Source of the DNA: a virus
Strand: one strand, 5' to 3'
Virus record (IMG/VR): IMGVR_UViG_3300028196_000025
Location: 1-44,215 of that record
DNA length: 44,215 bases
Positions 5,654 through 13,327 of the stretch are shown one piece after another (within the stretch, counting starts at the first letter, position 1; the number at the start of each line of letters is the position of its first letter). A program made the position numbers and the translations under genes. Under the pieces are notes generated by a model. The model was not told the origin of the DNA. It did no database searches and worked only from the letters and a program-made list of their open reading frames with translations.

Positions 5654-6958
5654 ATGGCGGTACAGGTAAGCAGGGCTGATATAATATCAAAAGAATTGTT
5701 AGATTTACAATCTGAGACACGCTTCCTCAAATTACCAGTAACTCAGTACCTTGAATTACTAGGTGTCTCCCCGCTACCGTCCCAGGTAGCTATCATCAAT
5801 GCGATTAATAACTCTAAGTATAGATTTGTATGTGCTGCAGTTAGTCGAAGACAGGGCAAAACATACATCGCGAACATAATCGGGCAACTTGTCTCTCTTG
5901 TTCCTGGTTCTAATATTCTTATAATGTCTCCTAATTACTCGCTGTCTCAGATTTCTTTTGATTTACAAAGACAATTAATTAAACACTTTGACCTTGAAGT
6001 AACAAAAGACAATGCTAAAGATAAAGTTATAGAACTTAGTAATGGGTCTACAGTTCGTATGGGTTCTGTAAATCAAGTAGACTCGTGTGTGGGAAGAAGT
6101 TACGATTTAATTATATTTGATGAGGCTGCACTTGCGGATGGGCGGGATGCTTTTAATGTAGCATTGCGTCCTACCTTAGATAAAGACAACTCTAAGGCAA
6201 TCTTTATTTCCACTCCTCGAGGTAGAAATAATTGGTTCGCAGAGTTCTTTGACAGAGGCTTTAATGATGAGTTCCCAGAATGGTGCTCCATCAGAGCTGG
6301 ATATCGAGACAACCCTCGAATGAGCGAGTTAGATATTGCTGAGGCCCGTAAAAGCATGTCAGAAGCTGAGTTTCGTCAAGAATACGAAGCAGATTTTAAT
6401 ACTTATGAGGGGCAAATTTGGGCTTTTGATCACGAACAGTGTATCTCCAATAACGAGGGGTTGGATACTACTGGTATGGATGTATTTGCGGGCCTTGATG
6501 TAGGTTATCGTGATCCTACTGCTTTTTGTGTAATTGCTTATGATTGGGATGAAGGAAAATATTACGTATTAGACGAGTACTTGGATGCCGAAAAAACAAC
6601 GGAGCAGCATGCCGTTGAAATTCAAAGACGCATGCAGAAATGGGAAATAGATTATATTTACATAGATTCCGCAGCTCAGCAAACACGATTTGATTTCGCA
6701 CAAAATTACGATATTCCTACAAATAACGCAAAGAAATCTCTCTTGGATGGCATCGCACACGTAGCAGGAATAGTAGACAATAACAAATTATTTGTCGACC
6801 AACGATGCGCTGAAACCCTAGCATGCTTAGATCAATATCAGTGGGACGCAAATCCAAACTTAGCAAGAGAAAAGCCAAAACACAATAGAGCTTCTCATAT
6901 GGCGGATGCCTTAAGGTATGCACTATATTCATTCGAAACTGCAATGACATCGTTCTAG
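5654..6958 (+). CDS. terL: terminase large subunit (ATPase and nuclease)
   Basis: 434 residues with all expected parts. Walker A is SRRQGKT (64-70), Walker B with catalytic Glu is LIIFDE (152-157), and the coupling motif is STPRG (186-190). The C-terminal RNase H-like nuclease starts at AGLDVGYRDPTA (279-290, Asp282), with later acidic residues in YIYIDSAA and HMADALRY. It translocates DNA into the prohead through the portal and cuts concatemers. It follows the spanins by 3 bp and has only a weak ribosome-binding site. Length and motif order fit a complete phage TerL. Confidence 0.97.
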   Translation: MAVQVSRADIISKELLDLQSETRFLKLPVTQYLELLGVSPLPSQVAIINAINNSKYRFVCAAVSRRQGKTYIANIIGQLVSLVPGSNILIMSPNYSLSQISFDLQRQLIKHFDLEVTKDNAKDKVIELSNGSTVRMGSVNQVDSCVGRSYDLIIFDEAALADGRDAFNVALRPTLDKDNSKAIFISTPRGRNNWFAEFFDRGFNDEFPEWCSIRAGYRDNPRMSELDIAEARKSMSEAEFRQEYEADFNTYEGQIWAFDHEQCISNNEGLDTTGMDVFAGLDVGYRDPTAFCVIAYDWDEGKYYVLDEYLDAEKTTEQHAVEIQRRMQKWEIDYIYIDSAAQQTRFDFAQNYDIPTNNAKKSLLDGIAHVAGIVDNNKLFVDQRCAETLACLDQYQWDANPNLAREKPKHNRASHMADALRYALYSFETAMTSF

Positions 6959-7007
6959 CGATACCTTATAAAAATAATGTTTGACAATTCATCTCCCAGA
7001 GGTTAAA

Positions 7008-7400
7008 ATGGCAAGAATGAAAAAGCTCAAAAGAGACCCTGTGAAATACATAAGGGATCGAGCAAAATCAAAGTATGAAAAAGATGATAAATGCTACATT
7101 TGTGGATCAACCAGCTCCCTTGACTTTCATCATTTTTATTCTTTAAGTCCCTTATTGGCAAAGTGGTTGAAGGAAAAAGTAAAAGAAAGACCTTCTCACT
7201 ATACAAACGAGTACATAACCATTTGGAGGGATGAATTTATAGAAAACAACTGGGCAGAGCTGTACAAATATACTGTTACTATCTGCCACGCGCATCATTT
7301 AGAACTGCATAAAATTTATGGACGTAACCCTGGACTTGGCACGGCAGAAAAACAAATGCGCTGGGTAGATATTCAAAGAGAAAAGTATGGCATGGTATGA
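7008..7400 (+). CDS. HNH endonuclease-like protein next to the terminase
   Basis: 130 residues from the ATG at 7008, preceded by AGAGG; an in-frame TTG at 6981 has no ribosome-binding site. A zinc-knuckle pair (CYIC, 29-32, with CHAH, 93-96) and the nuclease motif residues LDFHH (38-42) and HHLELH (96-101) identify an HNH fold. HNH proteins encoded beside terL and portal take part in DNA packaging or cleavage in HK97-like phages (established for that family). The position between terL and portal fits that role better than a homing endonuclease. The 3' end overlaps the portal gene by 14 bp. Confidence 0.82.
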   Translation: MARMKKLKRDPVKYIRDRAKSKYEKDDKCYICGSTSSLDFHHFYSLSPLLAKWLKEKVKERPSHYTNEYITIWRDEFIENNWAELYKYTVTICHAHHLELHKIYGRNPGLGTAEKQMRWVDIQREKYGMV

Positions 7401-8589
7401 TAAATTAATTGGCAAGACGCCTGACGCGGATTATGAAAAATTAAACCCTGCTCAGCGTTACTTTGACCAAAAAGTTGAAAGCAGCAGAGAGCCGCATTTT
7501 GACTTTGAAAAAGCCTACGAAGATTTAGAGATTGTAAATCGCGGTGTCAATATGTTAGTTGATGACTGCGCAGAAGTTAACGTTAGTGTTGGTACTCAGC
7601 TTCCTATTCAAAGTGTCGTTAAAGGAATTAAAAGGTCTCGTGTAGACCTTCTTTTGAATAAGGAGCCAAATCTTTTTCAAGATATTAGTGCATTTAGACG
7701 TAATCTTCTAATTGACTTTATTATTGATGGCAACATTTTTATTTATTATGATGGAGTACATCTCTATCACTTGCCTGCAAGTAAAATGACAATTCATGCA
7801 AGTGAAACTACTTATGTAGATAAGTATACTTTTAATGAACAAATTCATTACAAGCCAAGTGAAATAATTCACATTAAAGAAAATTCTTTTCACTCTATTT
7901 ATAGAGGAGTTTCAAGACTAAAGCCTGCACTTCGTACTATGGTACTTATGCAGCGTATGAGAAGTTTTCAAGATAACTTTTTTAAGAATGGGGCAGTTCC
8001 GGGATTAGTATTAAAGTCTCCTAATACCCTATCAGAAAAGATTAAAGAAAGAATGATACAATCTTGGTCTGCTCGATATAGACCTGATGCAGGAGGCCGT
8101 AGACCTTTAATTCTTGATGGTGGTATCGAGATAGATGAGATTTCAAATGTAAACTTTAAAGAATTAGACTTTCAACAAGCTATTGCAGAAAATGAAAAAA
8201 TTATTTTAAAAGCATTAGGAGTTCCTCCAATTCTTTTAGACTCTGGTAACAATGCAAATCTTCGCCCAAATATGCGACTTTACTACTTGGAAACTATACT
8301 TCCAATTATTCGCAAAATAAACTTTGGATTAGAAAGATATTTTGGGTTTGAGATAACAGAAGAGGCAAGTAACATCCCGGCCCTCCAACCAGAGCTACGT
8401 GATCAAGCATCATATTATCAGGCCCTTGTAAATACTGGGATTATTAGTCCTAATGAAGCTAGAGAAGCTTTAAATATGGAACCAGTAGAGGGATATGATG
8501 AATTACGAGTACCTGCAAATATTGCAGGAAGTGCTGCAGACCCTAGTCAAGGGGGCAGACCCACAGAACAAGAAGAAGGAGAAGATTAA
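7387..8589 (+). CDS. portal protein, HK97-type
   Basis: 400 residues. The sequence follows the HK97 portal family: an N-terminal region with multiple strands, NRGVNMLVDDCAE early, FIIDGNIFIYYDG, PSEIIHIKENSFHSIYRGVS, and a central segment with NFKELDFQQA then KALGVPPILLDS, ending in a C-terminal GIISPNEAREALNMEP helix and an acidic tail. The portal forms the dodecameric ring at one head vertex through which TerL pumps DNA. Its position after terL/HNH and before protease/capsid is the canonical order. It shares a TAATG junction with the next gene. Confidence 0.94.
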   Translation: MAWYDKLIGKTPDADYEKLNPAQRYFDQKVESSREPHFDFEKAYEDLEIVNRGVNMLVDDCAEVNVSVGTQLPIQSVVKGIKRSRVDLLLNKEPNLFQDISAFRRNLLIDFIIDGNIFIYYDGVHLYHLPASKMTIHASETTYVDKYTFNEQIHYKPSEIIHIKENSFHSIYRGVSRLKPALRTMVLMQRMRSFQDNFFKNGAVPGLVLKSPNTLSEKIKERMIQSWSARYRPDAGGRRPLILDGGIEIDEISNVNFKELDFQQAIAENEKIILKALGVPPILLDSGNNANLRPNMRLYYLETILPIIRKINFGLERYFGFEITEEASNIPALQPELRDQASYYQALVNTGIISPNEAREALNMEPVEGYDELRVPANIAGSAADPSQGGRPTEQEEGED

Positions 8590-8915
8590 TGGCCCGTCTT
8601 AGAGCGCGAAAGCAAATATTAGAAGCAGTATCGATGCATATGCTTGAAGCTGGTAAGCTAATGACTGCAGGAGAGTGGAAGGTAGATTCTACAGCTCCAA
8701 TATCCTATGGACAACTACAAAATCATTTTTCAAGTTGGGGACGTTTAACTGGCTGTATTAAAAGAGATCATCCCGATGCTTGGGAAGAGCTTCATCGCCA
8801 GCCCGAACCTGAACCTGAACTAACACCCCCTCCGGCTCCCCTACCAAAAGAAGACCCTTTGGAAGCGTTGAGCCAGGCTGCTGAAAAAGCAGAATCTGAG
8901 AAAGAAGATGAATAA
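8589..8915 (+). CDS. 108-residue protein with acidic proline-rich tail
   Basis: Unrecognised. The N-terminal part is basic and helical (MARLRARKQILEAVSMHMLE), with a middle segment (GEWKVDSTAPISYGQLQNHF) that could be a small winged-helix-like fold. The C-terminal third is Pro/Glu-rich and acidic (QPEPEPELTPPPAPLP, then a Glu-rich end). It sits between the portal and the protease-capsid gene and overlaps the latter by 8 bp, so an accessory role in head assembly is possible but unproved. Confidence 0.55.
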   Translation: MARLRARKQILEAVSMHMLEAGKLMTAGEWKVDSTAPISYGQLQNHFSSWGRLTGCIKRDHPDAWEELHRQPEPEPELTPPPAPLPKEDPLEALSQAAEKAESEKEDE

Positions 8916-10908
8916 AATTTTTAATCTTACATCCACTTTTAAAGCTTTAGATGAGGATGAAGGAGGAGTTCATATCTGCGGCATGGCAAGTACTCATGAT
9001 GAGGATCGTGCGAATGATATTATCATGGCAGATGCTTGGACAAAAGGTGGTCTTAGAAATTTTGAAAAGAATCCTATTATTCTTTTTAATCATGATTATA
9101 ACAAGCCTATTGGACGCGCTACAGGACTTAAAGTCACTGAAAACGGTCTTGAATTAAAGGCTAAAATTTCAAAATCTGCGCCAGATAATGTAGCGCAGCT
9201 TGTAAAAGAAGGCATTCTTGGAGCTTTTTCTGTTGGTTTCCGAGTCAAGGATGCTGAACATATAACGGAAACTGACGGATTAAAGATTAAGGATGCTGAG
9301 TTGTTTGAGGTTTCAGTTGTATCTGTGCCTTGTAATCAAGCAGCTACTTTCTCTCTGGCGAAGTCATTTGACTCTATGGATGAGTATAATGAATTCAAGA
9401 AAACTTTCACCAATCGTGTAGATCTAGCCGGTCAGTCTCTGGCTAAGGATGAAAATTCATTTATAGCTAGTGAAACACCGGATGTAACGGAACAACCCGT
9501 GAACAAGGAGATCATTATGTCGGAGGTACAAACTCCCGAAGTCGACTTGGAAGCTTTTGCAAAGAAAGTAGCAGAAGAGACTGCTGCTAAGATTGCAATG
9601 AAGCAAGCCGAGCAAAAAGCTGCCGAAGAGAAGGCAGCGCAAGAAGCTGCTGAGAAAATTCAAGCAGAAGCTGAGCAACAAGCTCAACAAGAAAAACAGG
9701 TTTCATCAGCTATTCGTACTGGCATTGAGTCAGGAACTGAAAAGCTTGTTGCAGACCTGCAAGAAGACCTTACAAAGCGCAATGCAGACTTTGAAAAGAC
9801 TCTTGCTAAGTATAAGACGGAACTCGAAGAGAAGAGCGAAGAACTCACTAAAATGCGTGAGTCAAAGCGTGTATTCTCTGATCGCGCTACTCCTTCAGAT
9901 CTCGAGAAGCACACTGATGAGTTGGTAACAGCTCACATGCTGGGTGTCATGACTCGCAAGGGTTGGGATACTGACTATGCTCGTGATGTGCAAGAGAAGC
10001 TTGGTATTAACTATGCTACTAATGCTGGAAGCATTGATACCTCTGTCTCTACTGCTATTGAGAAAGAAATTATGCGTGAGCTGAAAGTAGCTCGCCTTTT
10101 CCGTGAGATTCCTGTAACCAGTGGCGCTACTGTACTGCCTCTGCAAACAGATACCGGTAAGGCAGCTTTTGCTATTAACGCAACTTCAGGTAACTTGGAG
10201 AACCGTCCCCAAGTCACCGCAAATCAGTACAATGCAAAAGAAGTTACTCTGAATGCATACCGTCTGGTTTCAAGCACATTCATGGATAATGACGTCGACG
10301 AGCAAGTTCTTGTTAACCTCATGCCGATGCTTGTAGAAGGTGTTGCACGTGCACACGGTCGAGCTGTTGAAGATGCAGTTCTCAACGGTGCTGGTTCAGT
10401 AACTGGCCTTGATGGTGTAGCTGCTGCTGGCGCATCTCTCGATATCTCTGATATCGCAGCTGGTGTTGCTCTTTCAGAGCTTTCCGCAGACAAGCTGCTT
10501 GCAGCTCGTGGTCTGATGGGTAAGTATGGTATCAATCCTTCTGAAATGGCATACATTGTTAGTCAAGAGTGCTACTACTCTCTCCTCGAAGATCCTAAGT
10601 TCCAGACTTTGGATGAGGTTGGTAACGATCTTGCTACTCGTATTGTCGGTGTTCTCGGTGCGGTATTCGGTACTCCCGTTATTGTATCTGAAGAAATGCC
10701 TGCTAAGGCAGCTGGTGCTCCTGCAGCATTCGCAGTTAACACTCGTAACTACGTAATTCCTCGACTCCGCGGTGTATCCGTTGAGCAGGACTATGAAGTT
10801 ATGAATCAGCGTCGTGTGATTGTTGCATCTCAGTCTCTTGGGTTCCAAGAGCTCTTTGCTGGTGCAACAGGTGCAGAGCCCGCAATCAAGCTCGATTATA
10901 TAGCGTAA
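8908..10908 (+). CDS. prohead protease - scaffold - major capsid protein fusion
   Basis: A 666-residue ORF with three parts. Residues 1-160 form an HK97-type (S78) prohead protease: NHDYNKPIGRA holds His62, GAFSVGF holds Ser108, and ELFEVSVVSVP follows. Residues 204-320 are an Ala/Glu/Gln/Lys coiled coil typical of the HK97 delta/scaffold domain. From about 325 the sequence is an HK97-fold capsid protein (SIDTSVSTAIEKEIMRELKV, later TRIVGVLGAVFGTPVIVSEE). Protease and capsid are usually separate genes. A strong internal start at 9517 probably makes a shorter scaffold-capsid product. Cleavage near 320-325 would release the mature capsid protein. Confidence 0.93.
   Translation: MNKIFNLTSTFKALDEDEGGVHICGMASTHDEDRANDIIMADAWTKGGLRNFEKNPIILFNHDYNKPIGRATGLKVTENGLELKAKISKSAPDNVAQLVKEGILGAFSVGFRVKDAEHITETDGLKIKDAELFEVSVVSVPCNQAATFSLAKSFDSMDEYNEFKKTFTNRVDLAGQSLAKDENSFIASETPDVTEQPVNKEIIMSEVQTPEVDLEAFAKKVAEETAAKIAMKQAEQKAAEEKAAQEAAEKIQAEAEQQAQQEKQVSSAIRTGIESGTEKLVADLQEDLTKRNADFEKTLAKYKTELEEKSEELTKMRESKRVFSDRATPSDLEKHTDELVTAHMLGVMTRKGWDTDYARDVQEKLGINYATNAGSIDTSVSTAIEKEIMRELKVARLFREIPVTSGATVLPLQTDTGKAAFAINATSGNLENRPQVTANQYNAKEVTLNAYRLVSSTFMDNDVDEQVLVNLMPMLVEGVARAHGRAVEDAVLNGAGSVTGLDGVAAAGASLDISDIAAGVALSELSADKLLAARGLMGKYGINPSEMAYIVSQECYYSLLEDPKFQTLDEVGNDLATRIVGVLGAVFGTPVIVSEEMPAKAAGAPAAFAVNTRNYVIPRLRGVSVEQDYEVMNQRRVIVASQSLGFQELFAGATGAEPAIKLDYIA
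9505..9510 (+). promoter_or_regulatory. internal Shine-Dalgarno site within the protease-capsid ORF
   Basis: AAGGAG lies 6 bases before an in-frame ATG (9517), codon 204, exactly where the protease domain and linker end and the scaffold coiled coil begins. This is one of the best ribosome-binding sites in the region and stronger than the one at 8908. Confidence 0.75.
9517..10908 (+). CDS. scaffold-major capsid protein from an internal in-frame start
   Basis: 463 residues starting MSEVQTPEVDLEAFAKKVAE. The product would have the scaffold (delta) domain plus the capsid domain, which is the normal composition of an HK97-type capsid precursor. Making it from the nested start would supply hundreds of capsid subunits per particle while the full-length ORF supplies few protease-bearing subunits. 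Its codons look more like those of a highly expressed gene (CGT, CTC, GCT) than its neighbours', which use many AGA and ATA codons. The start is an inference from the ribosome-binding site and domain boundary. Confidence 0.72.
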   Translation: MSEVQTPEVDLEAFAKKVAEETAAKIAMKQAEQKAAEEKAAQEAAEKIQAEAEQQAQQEKQVSSAIRTGIESGTEKLVADLQEDLTKRNADFEKTLAKYKTELEEKSEELTKMRESKRVFSDRATPSDLEKHTDELVTAHMLGVMTRKGWDTDYARDVQEKLGINYATNAGSIDTSVSTAIEKEIMRELKVARLFREIPVTSGATVLPLQTDTGKAAFAINATSGNLENRPQVTANQYNAKEVTLNAYRLVSSTFMDNDVDEQVLVNLMPMLVEGVARAHGRAVEDAVLNGAGSVTGLDGVAAAGASLDISDIAAGVALSELSADKLLAARGLMGKYGINPSEMAYIVSQECYYSLLEDPKFQTLDEVGNDLATRIVGVLGAVFGTPVIVSEEMPAKAAGAPAAFAVNTRNYVIPRLRGVSVEQDYEVMNQRRVIVASQSLGFQELFAGATGAEPAIKLDYIA

Positions 10909-10925
10909 CAGCTCGTTCTATAGAC

Positions 10926-10953
10926 TGGGGAGGTTCGCCTCCCCAAGTTTTTT
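10926..10953 (+). terminator. rho-independent terminator after the capsid gene
   Basis: The stem TGGGGAGG / CCTCCCCA with a TTCG tetraloop is followed by AAG and six Ts. No promoter is visible in the 12 bases before the next gene, so downstream head-tail genes must rely on read-through. The hairpin would then set a high capsid-to-connector ratio. Confidence 0.93.
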
Positions 10954-10965
10954 ACTAATACACTT

Positions 10966-11538
10966 ATGGCTAATTTAATTACTTTACAGCAATTTAAAGA
11001 CGCGGAGCAAATTCAAAATCCGCGGGATGACTTTAAGCTTCAGCGTATTATTGATTCTGTGAGTGAATTAGTAAAAAACTACTGTGGAAATTCTTTGGTT
11101 GACCACTACTCCACTAACAAAGTAGAGGAGTTTAATATTAACTGGAATACTCATATTGTACAGCTAACAGAAAGTCCTGTAAATACGATTATTTCTGTAG
11201 AGAAAAGAGACTCTGTTGCAGAAAGCTACACTGCCGTGACAACTACAGATTATTATCTGGATACATCCACGGATAGTGTGCTATATGTAGCGGGGTCTGG
11301 TTATAAAAACTGGCCAAAAGGGGCCGGAGCAGTAAAGATTACATATACTGCGGGGTATGCATCAACTCCTGCGGATCTTCAGATAGCAGTAATTGATTTA
11401 ATTAACTACTACTTTAAAGACGAGCACAAAGGTAGAAAAACTCTCTCTGGAGCAACTATGGAAAATGCCCCTTCTGGAGAAGGTAAAGGATTCCCCGATC
11501 ATATTAAAAGAGTCCTGGATATGTATAAAAACTTCTAA
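10966..11538 (+). CDS. head-tail connector (gp6/gp15-like adaptor)
   Basis: 190 residues. It starts with ITLQQFKDAEQIQNPRDDFK and a helical IIDSVSELVKNYCGNSL, has a beta-rich middle (PVNTIISVEKRD), and a helical segment LQIAVIDLINYYFKDEHKGR. That order matches the phage gp6-like connector family, which forms the ring under the portal. It follows the capsid terminator and precedes the neck genes. The start lacks an obvious ribosome-binding site. Its stop overlaps the next start by TAATG. Confidence 0.72.
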   Translation: MANLITLQQFKDAEQIQNPRDDFKLQRIIDSVSELVKNYCGNSLVDHYSTNKVEEFNINWNTHIVQLTESPVNTIISVEKRDSVAESYTAVTTTDYYLDTSTDSVLYVAGSGYKNWPKGAGAVKITYTAGYASTPADLQIAVIDLINYYFKDEHKGRKTLSGATMENAPSGEGKGFPDHIKRVLDMYKNF

Positions 11539-12809
11539 TGCCTACATTATCATTTGATAAAATCTTAGAAAAGATGATCGCTGAAAAAACATATGTCAGC
11601 GCAAAAACATGGCGAAGAGCAATAGATAAAAATAAAGAAATAAGACAGAAGTTACTACTACAAAAAGAATACATAGAGAGATTTGGAGAATTTTCACGAG
11701 CAGCAAAAGACGCGGCTCGTAAAGGGGAGTATAAATTTGAATTTGAAGATAAAAGTTTTACTGCTCGCTCTGCACTCAGAACTGTAGCTGCAGTAGAGGG
11801 TAGACGAAATGAAAGTGTTGGGGGAATGGCAAATTTTCGTCAACAAAATTACATGATGAAAAGGCTTTTTCCAGAGCTTACTGAAGGACAAGAATTAGGG
11901 CATAAAAATATTTCAGTTCTTCGGGCGTCTCTTGCAATGGTCATAGATAACATGGAAACTGATGACCCTAGACGAAGCGCTTTAGTAAAGTTATTCGCAG
12001 TAGTTAAAACTATAGATGGCTTAACTGAAGACGATGAACTAAGCCTAGATGAAGTATTGGATCGATTAGAGTCAATGGCCGAGGAAGGCTTTACTGTAAA
12101 AGGAGCAATACGATCAGATATTAATATTCTTACCGGAGGAAAACAAGGCGGTAGATTAGCAAATATAACTTTCGAGTATGAAAATAGAGAATTTAATCAA
12201 GCCACTGGGTCACTAGCCGCATTAGCGGGAGAAATTTTTAAGCAGATAATCGAAGATATAGAAGTATCAAATGCTCAGTTCTGGAATGCCGTAGATATTT
12301 TAGATATAAGCGGATCACCAACAGTAGGAGATCGAATAGGTGACCAGTATTTTAATTTGATAGATCCTAAAAGAAAAGTAAAGAAAAGCTCTATGTCTAA
12401 AAGGTCTACGAAGAAAGACAAAGGAGCAGAGTTAAAGATAAAGAGAAGACGAAAAATACGACCAAAAGCACCGGTACAAAGCAACCAACAATCTGCAGCT
12501 TCTCTACCTTTACACTTGATTGGGTTAATAAATAAACAACTTCCAAGAACTTTGGAAAAGAATATGGGGCCTCCAAGACTTACAAATCAAACAGGACGAT
12601 TCGCAGATTCAGTAAGACTTACAGATATGGTAGCTACACCACAGGGATTTCCAAGTATAGGATATACTTATCAAAAAGATCCGTATCAAGTATTTGAAAA
12701 AGGAGATCCGTTTGACCCTCAGTACGACCCACGAATTCTTATAGATCAATCTATACGAGAGATAGCAGCTCAATTTGCAATAGGCAGATTCTACACTAGG
12801 AGAGAGTAA
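11538..12809 (+). CDS. probable neck/head-completion protein, large with basic linker
   Basis: 423 residues, no clear family over the full length. The N-terminal 270 residues are mostly helical and charged. A very basic linker lies at about 276-314 (it includes KSSMSKRSTKKDKG and KRRRKIRP). The C-terminal domain has NQTGRFADSVRLTDMVATPQ and YQVFEKGDPFDPQ, resembling the HK97 gp10-type proteins that complete the head-tail joint. Position between connector and tail terminator supports this. The N-terminal extension is unusual, as gp10-type proteins are normally much shorter. TAATG overlaps occur on both sides. Confidence 0.5.
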   Translation: MPTLSFDKILEKMIAEKTYVSAKTWRRAIDKNKEIRQKLLLQKEYIERFGEFSRAAKDAARKGEYKFEFEDKSFTARSALRTVAAVEGRRNESVGGMANFRQQNYMMKRLFPELTEGQELGHKNISVLRASLAMVIDNMETDDPRRSALVKLFAVVKTIDGLTEDDELSLDEVLDRLESMAEEGFTVKGAIRSDINILTGGKQGGRLANITFEYENREFNQATGSLAALAGEIFKQIIEDIEVSNAQFWNAVDILDISGSPTVGDRIGDQYFNLIDPKRKVKKSSMSKRSTKKDKGAELKIKRRRKIRPKAPVQSNQQSAASLPLHLIGLINKQLPRTLEKNMGPPRLTNQTGRFADSVRLTDMVATPQGFPSIGYTYQKDPYQVFEKGDPFDPQYDPRILIDQSIREIAAQFAIGRFYTRRE

Positions 12810-13267
12810 TGTCCATTGATCATAGATTCTACACTGGTAGAAGATCAGCAATTGTAGCCGCTTTGGTAGAAAAGTTAAAAGAAATAAATGAAACTGGAGA
12901 CTTTTTAACAGATGTGTACAACAATGTTCATCCTCGTTTAAAGTTTTGGGACGAAGTAGATCAATTTCCAGCGATCCATCTGAACTCAGGATCAGAGACT
13001 CGGCAATACCAAGGCGGTGGGTACAAGGATCGCTTCTTAAATATTACGCTCAGATGCTATGTAAAGGAAACCGACGCATCTTTGGCCCTCGACGAGTTAT
13101 TAGAAGACGTCGAGACTGTCATCGAAAAGAACGGAAAACTAACATATGTTGATAGGCAAGGCAGAACACAGTCAACTCATGATATAATTATTATCAGTAT
13201 TAATACTGATGAAGGAGTTCTTGAACCGTTCGGAGTCGCCGAAGTACTCGTTCAGGTTCATTACTAG
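12809..13267 (+). CDS. tail terminator protein
   Basis: 152 residues. The layout of an N-terminal helix (IVAALVEKLKEINETG), a FPAIHLNSGSETRQYQGGG strand-turn, and NITLRCYVKETDASLALDEL followed by a long helix and a C-terminal FGVAEVLVQVHY strand fits tail-completion/terminator proteins (lambda gpU or HK97 gp10/SPP1 gp17 class). Such a ring stops tail-tube growth and joins the tail to the head. It directly precedes the major tail protein, as is usual. The family call is by fold pattern and order. Confidence 0.65.
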   Translation: MSIDHRFYTGRRSAIVAALVEKLKEINETGDFLTDVYNNVHPRLKFWDEVDQFPAIHLNSGSETRQYQGGGYKDRFLNITLRCYVKETDASLALDELLEDVETVIEKNGKLTYVDRQGRTQSTHDIIIISINTDEGVLEPFGVAEVLVQVHY

Positions 13268-13327
13268 AAACGACAGGCACGAACAAAAGTTCACGTCCTT
13301 GTCCTTTCAATCTTTAGGAGAAATGCT

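Noticed and set aside
6981-7009. TTGACA and TAAAAT with a 17-bp spacer just before the HNH gene, as a fifth promoter
   Set aside because: The -10 overlaps the ATG at 7008 and the transcript would start inside the gene, with the AGAGG ribosome-binding site excluded; it also lacks the A-run plus TCTTGAC pattern of the other four.
7008-7400. HNH protein as a selfish homing endonuclease
   Set aside because: It is tightly coupled to the portal gene, interrupts no conserved gene, and an HNH gene beside terL/portal is a known packaging factor in HK97-like phages.
10224-10848. Minus-strand ORFs of 110 and 124 residues opposite the capsid domain
   Set aside because: Shadow frames produced by the high-expression codon bias of the capsid gene; no start signals and no plausible protein features.
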